Source: Methylocapsa sp. (lineage in GTDB: Bacteria > Pseudomonadota > Alphaproteobacteria > Rhizobiales > Beijerinckiaceae). Taken from it: a stretch of DNA of 7,900 nt. Every line of letters begins with the position of its first letter. Position 1 is the first letter of the stretch. A program made the translations under genes and the position numbers. Shown piece by piece: positions 6,760 through 7,900 of the stretch. The stretch covers positions 15,133 to 23,032 of the forward strand of contig JAFMSB010000002.1 in NCBI GenBank assembly GCA_017353815.1, read 5' to 3'. Below the pieces are notes generated by a model. That model had not been told where the DNA came from. It ran no database searches and saw only the letters and a program-made list of their open reading frames with translations.

Positions 6760-6788
6760 GGGTAACAAGGTAATAATACCTATGTCAA
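6760..6788 (-). promoter_or_regulatory. Leftward promoter of the immunity region
   Basis: The minus strand has a perfect TTGACA at 6788-6783, lying between two operators. At 17 bp spacing the -10 position is TTACCC (6765-6760), a poor match. TATTAT (6778-6773) is a better -10 sequence but is only 4 bp from this -35 and would need another contact. The matching position of TTGACA in the right-hand operator pair supports a real promoter, though its -10 is unresolved. Confidence 0.5.
6768..6781. promoter_or_regulatory. Repressor operator O1 (left pair)
   Basis: AGGTAATAATACCT fits AGGTAA-N2-TTACCT with five of six arm positions paired. It lies within the spacer of the leftward promoter, so a bound repressor would block RNA polymerase there. 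It is centred 20 bp (about two helical turns) from O2, suggesting cooperative binding on one DNA face. Confidence 0.75.
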
Positions 6789-6801
6789 GGTAATATCACC
6801 T
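6788..6801. promoter_or_regulatory. Repressor operator O2 (left pair), overlapping the repressor stop codon
   Basis: AGGTAATATCACCT fits the same consensus with five of six arm positions paired. It abuts the -35 of the leftward promoter and covers the TGA stop (6798-6796) of the repressor gene, so the final bases of that gene double as operator DNA. Confidence 0.72.
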
Positions 6802-7443
6802 GTCGATGTCCTCCTGGATCCGGCGCCACTGACCGGATCTTACAACCGCCCTTATCTCCGCCGCCCAATCGATACGCACCCCACGCAGCGGCGCCGCATT
6901 GTGGCTTTCGAGGTCGAAGGTTCCCGCCGTTGCGCCTCGCTGGATGCGCTTGAGATAAGATTTCCCGCCGGCAGTTTTGACGGCCGCCTCATGGCCGATA
7001 ATGTCCTCTGGCTTGCTTCCGGAGCGCCAGCAAAGAACCGCGTCGCCCGGATCGTAACGCGGCCACATGCTGTCGCCCTCGACAATCAAGGCGGCCGCCG
7101 CGGGCAGCGAGAAGGGCAGCTCGATATGGAACAGAGTAGTGGGAATTTCCTCCAATCCTGGTAGGATTTCGGCCCCGGCGCCGATTTGCCCGGCCACCGG
7201 AACCGCAGTGGCCGCCGCTTCCTCCCCTGTCCCTTCGAGCAGCCAGGCCGCCGTTGTCTTTAGCACTGGGGCGAGCGCAATCAGAGTTTCGGTGGTGACC
7301 CCGCGCCGGTCATGGCTTTTGGCCGCGCGTTTCAAATTCCGGATGGCGTCGGGCCGCTTGGCCGCAAGGGATGCCGCATGCGCCGATAGCCCCACGGCTT
7401 GGAGCCGGCTTTCGATCCGGGTGAGCACATCGTCGAGTTCCAT
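6796..7443 (-). CDS. CI/LexA-like phage repressor (HTH plus S24 autocleavage domain)
   Basis: This 215-residue protein resembles temperate-phage repressors of alphaproteobacteria. The N-terminus (about 1-73) is an XRE-type helix-turn-helix domain ending in TTAAWLLEGTG. The C-terminus (about 80-205) is a peptidase S24 domain. A possible Ala84-Gly85 scissile bond lies in VAGQIGAGAE, Ser125 in VEGDSMWP, and Lys165 in YLKRI, the usual Ser/Lys dyad, so RecA-stimulated self-cleavage after DNA damage is plausible. It should repress the outward promoters on either side through the AGGTAA-N2-TTACCT sites. ATG 7443 is chosen because the family N-terminus begins there. A GTG at 7464 would add seven residues but has GGCGGA directly abutting it; neither start has a well-spaced ribosome site. 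TATTTT at 7489-7484 is a candidate -10 and is overlapped by operator O3, which suggests autoregulation. Confidence 0.9.
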   Translation of the reverse strand: MELDDVLTRIESRLQAVGLSAHAASLAAKRPDAIRNLKRAAKSHDRRGVTTETLIALAPVLKTTAAWLLEGTGEEAAATAVPVAGQIGAGAEILPGLEEIPTTLFHIELPFSLPAAAALIVEGDSMWPRYDPGDAVLCWRSGSKPEDIIGHEAAVKTAGGKSYLKRIQRGATAGTFDLESHNAAPLRGVRIDWAAEIRAVVRSGQWRRIQEDIDR

Positions 7444-7479
7444 GCCGGTAGAATAACCGTACACTCCGCCGATTGCATC

Positions 7480-7493
7480 AGGTAAAATAGCCT
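7480..7493. promoter_or_regulatory. Repressor operator O3 (right pair, weakest)
   Basis: AGGTAAAATAGCCT keeps a perfect left arm but only four of six positions pair across the dyad, making it the poorest of the four sites. It covers the candidate -10 (TATTTT on the minus strand) of the repressor's own gene, the place expected for low-affinity autorepression, as with lambda OR3. Confidence 0.6.
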
Positions 7494-7503
7494 TGACATG
7501 TCA
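7494..7503. repeat. 10-bp palindrome between operators O3 and O4
   Basis: TGACATGTCA is a perfect palindrome made from the last five bases of the -35 and the bases up to the first base of O4. It differs from the AGGTAA operators, so it could be a site for a second regulator such as the neighbouring GcrA-like protein, or simply a chance result of the TTGACA context. Confidence 0.3.
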
Positions 7504-7516
7504 GGTAAGATTACCT
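7503..7516. promoter_or_regulatory. Repressor operator O4 (right pair, perfect dyad)
   Basis: AGGTAAGATTACCT is a perfect inverted repeat of 6-bp arms around GA and the best copy of the consensus. Lying between the -35 and -10 of the rightward promoter, it is expected to be the tightest site and the main switch. Its centre is 23 bp from that of O3. Confidence 0.8.
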
Positions 7517-7573
7517 ATAACGCCTGCACCGGCGAGCTTCGGCCCGCCACATTTAAGCAGGAGCTTTACCGTA

Positions 7574-7900
7574 ATGATTGCGACAGAAGTTTATAAATCG
7601 CGCTGGACCGGCGAGCGGATCGCACGCCTCGGATACCTTCTCGGCCTCGGCTGGGACGCCAAGCGCATCGCCGAGGACCCAATCATTGCCTCAACCGCTA
7701 ACAATGTGCACCGGCAAGCGCAGCGTTTCGGCCTCGCTTTTCGCGCTGCAGCGGCAGCTGTTCCCCTCCGCCTTTCGCTCGACGCCGCTAAGCAGTTCGA
7801 TGCCGCCGCAGAAAAACGCGGTGTTACGCGCGAAGCAGTGATCCGTCTCCTCCTGCTCGAAGTCGCGGCCGAGCCCAATCTCATCGAAAATATCCTGGAC
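7574..7900 (+). CDS. Two-domain DNA-binding protein (GcrA-like HTH plus ribbon-helix-helix), C-terminus beyond window
   Basis: The open frame runs from ATG 7574 to the window end (109 codons, no stop) with AGGAG ten bases upstream. Residues about 9-57 (SRWTGERIARLGYLLGLGWD, then NNVHRQAQRFGL at 43-54) have the helical pattern of the GcrA N-terminal domain: a W-T-ER opening, a central IA element and a recognition-type N-x-V-x-R helix. Residues about 63-98 fit a ribbon-helix-helix fold: strand VPLRLSL, helix DAAKQFDAAAEKRG, helix TREAVIRLLLLEVA. Such proteins occur next to phage repressors in alphaproteobacteria. Here it is the first gene of the rightward, repressor-controlled transcript, the position of Cro in lambda or Ner in Mu. 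A regulatory role in lytic development is inferred; the fold assignments are by eye. An opposing frame across it is antisense. Confidence 0.78.
   Translation, partial: MIATEVYKSRWTGERIARLGYLLGLGWDAKRIAEDPIIASTANNVHRQAQRFGLAFRAAAAAVPLRLSLDAAKQFDAAAEKRGVTREAVIRLLLLEVAAEPNLIENILD

Larger units (their letters stand above)
7493..7521 (+). promoter_or_regulatory. Rightward early promoter of the immunity region
   Basis: TTGACA (7493-7498), exactly 17 bp, then TATAAC (7516-7521) is a near-consensus sigma70 promoter. Operator O4 fills the spacer up to and including the first base of the -10. Transcription would start near 7528 and give a leader of about 46 nt before the ATG at 7574, with AGGAG at 7559-7563. 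Confidence 0.85.

Noticed and set aside
7067..7456. A 129-codon plus-strand frame across the repressor gene
   Set aside because: Antisense to a clear HTH-S24 repressor; composition is Ser/Ala/Arg-rich with no motif.
7591..7884. A 97-codon minus-strand frame at the right end
   Set aside because: It is antisense to the GcrA-like gene, which has a promoter, a ribosome site and recognisable domains; the minus frame is Ser/Arg/Ala-rich noise.
1..7900. tRNA, rRNA, CRISPR array or insertion sequence
   Set aside because: I saw no cloverleaf-like sequence, regularly spaced long repeats, transposase motif or paired terminal inverted repeats in the window.

Overview
The window looks like a GC-rich alphaproteobacterial chromosome, probably Hyphomicrobiales-like. 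This rests on codon and GC style, the alphaproteobacterial form of the PlsC and phage-type repressor proteins, and a GcrA-like DNA-binding domain. It is inference from protein character; no rRNA or tRNA is present to confirm it.

Left part (1-2293, minus strand): a surface-polysaccharide cluster read right to left. A family 2 glycosyltransferase is followed by a WecG/TagA/CpsF-type glycosyltransferase and then by the N-terminal 163 residues of a WecB-type UDP-GlcNAc 2-epimerase, cut by the window edge. The last two overlap in ATGA. The epimerase would make UDP-ManNAc, and the TagA-family enzyme is of the kind that transfers ManNAc-type sugars to an undecaprenyl-linked acceptor.

Middle part (2432-4269, minus strand): plsC (lysophosphatidate acyltransferase) and dusA (tRNA dihydrouridine synthase), 65 bp apart, are two housekeeping genes probably on one transcript. 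A 186-bp divergent spacer separates them from a plus-strand S9-family (prolyl oligopeptidase-like) serine peptidase at 4456-6387.

Right part (6408-7900): the most interesting region, a compact phage-like immunity module. A CI/LexA-type repressor (HTH plus S24 autocleavage domain) on the minus strand is flanked on both sides by a pair of operators of the form AGGTAA-N2-TTACCT. Each pair contains a TTGACA -35 element pointing away from the repressor gene. The right promoter (TTGACA, 17 bp, TATAAC) drives a gene for a two-domain DNA-binding protein (GcrA-like HTH plus ribbon-helix-helix) that runs off the window. The left promoter drives an unrecognised 107-residue protein whose Shine-Dalgarno lies in the loop of a perfect 8-bp stem. 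The layout resembles lambda OL-cI-OR in miniature. It suggests that the left end of a prophage, Mu-like phage or other lysogenic-type element lies just downstream of the peptidase gene, with the rest of the element beyond the right edge.
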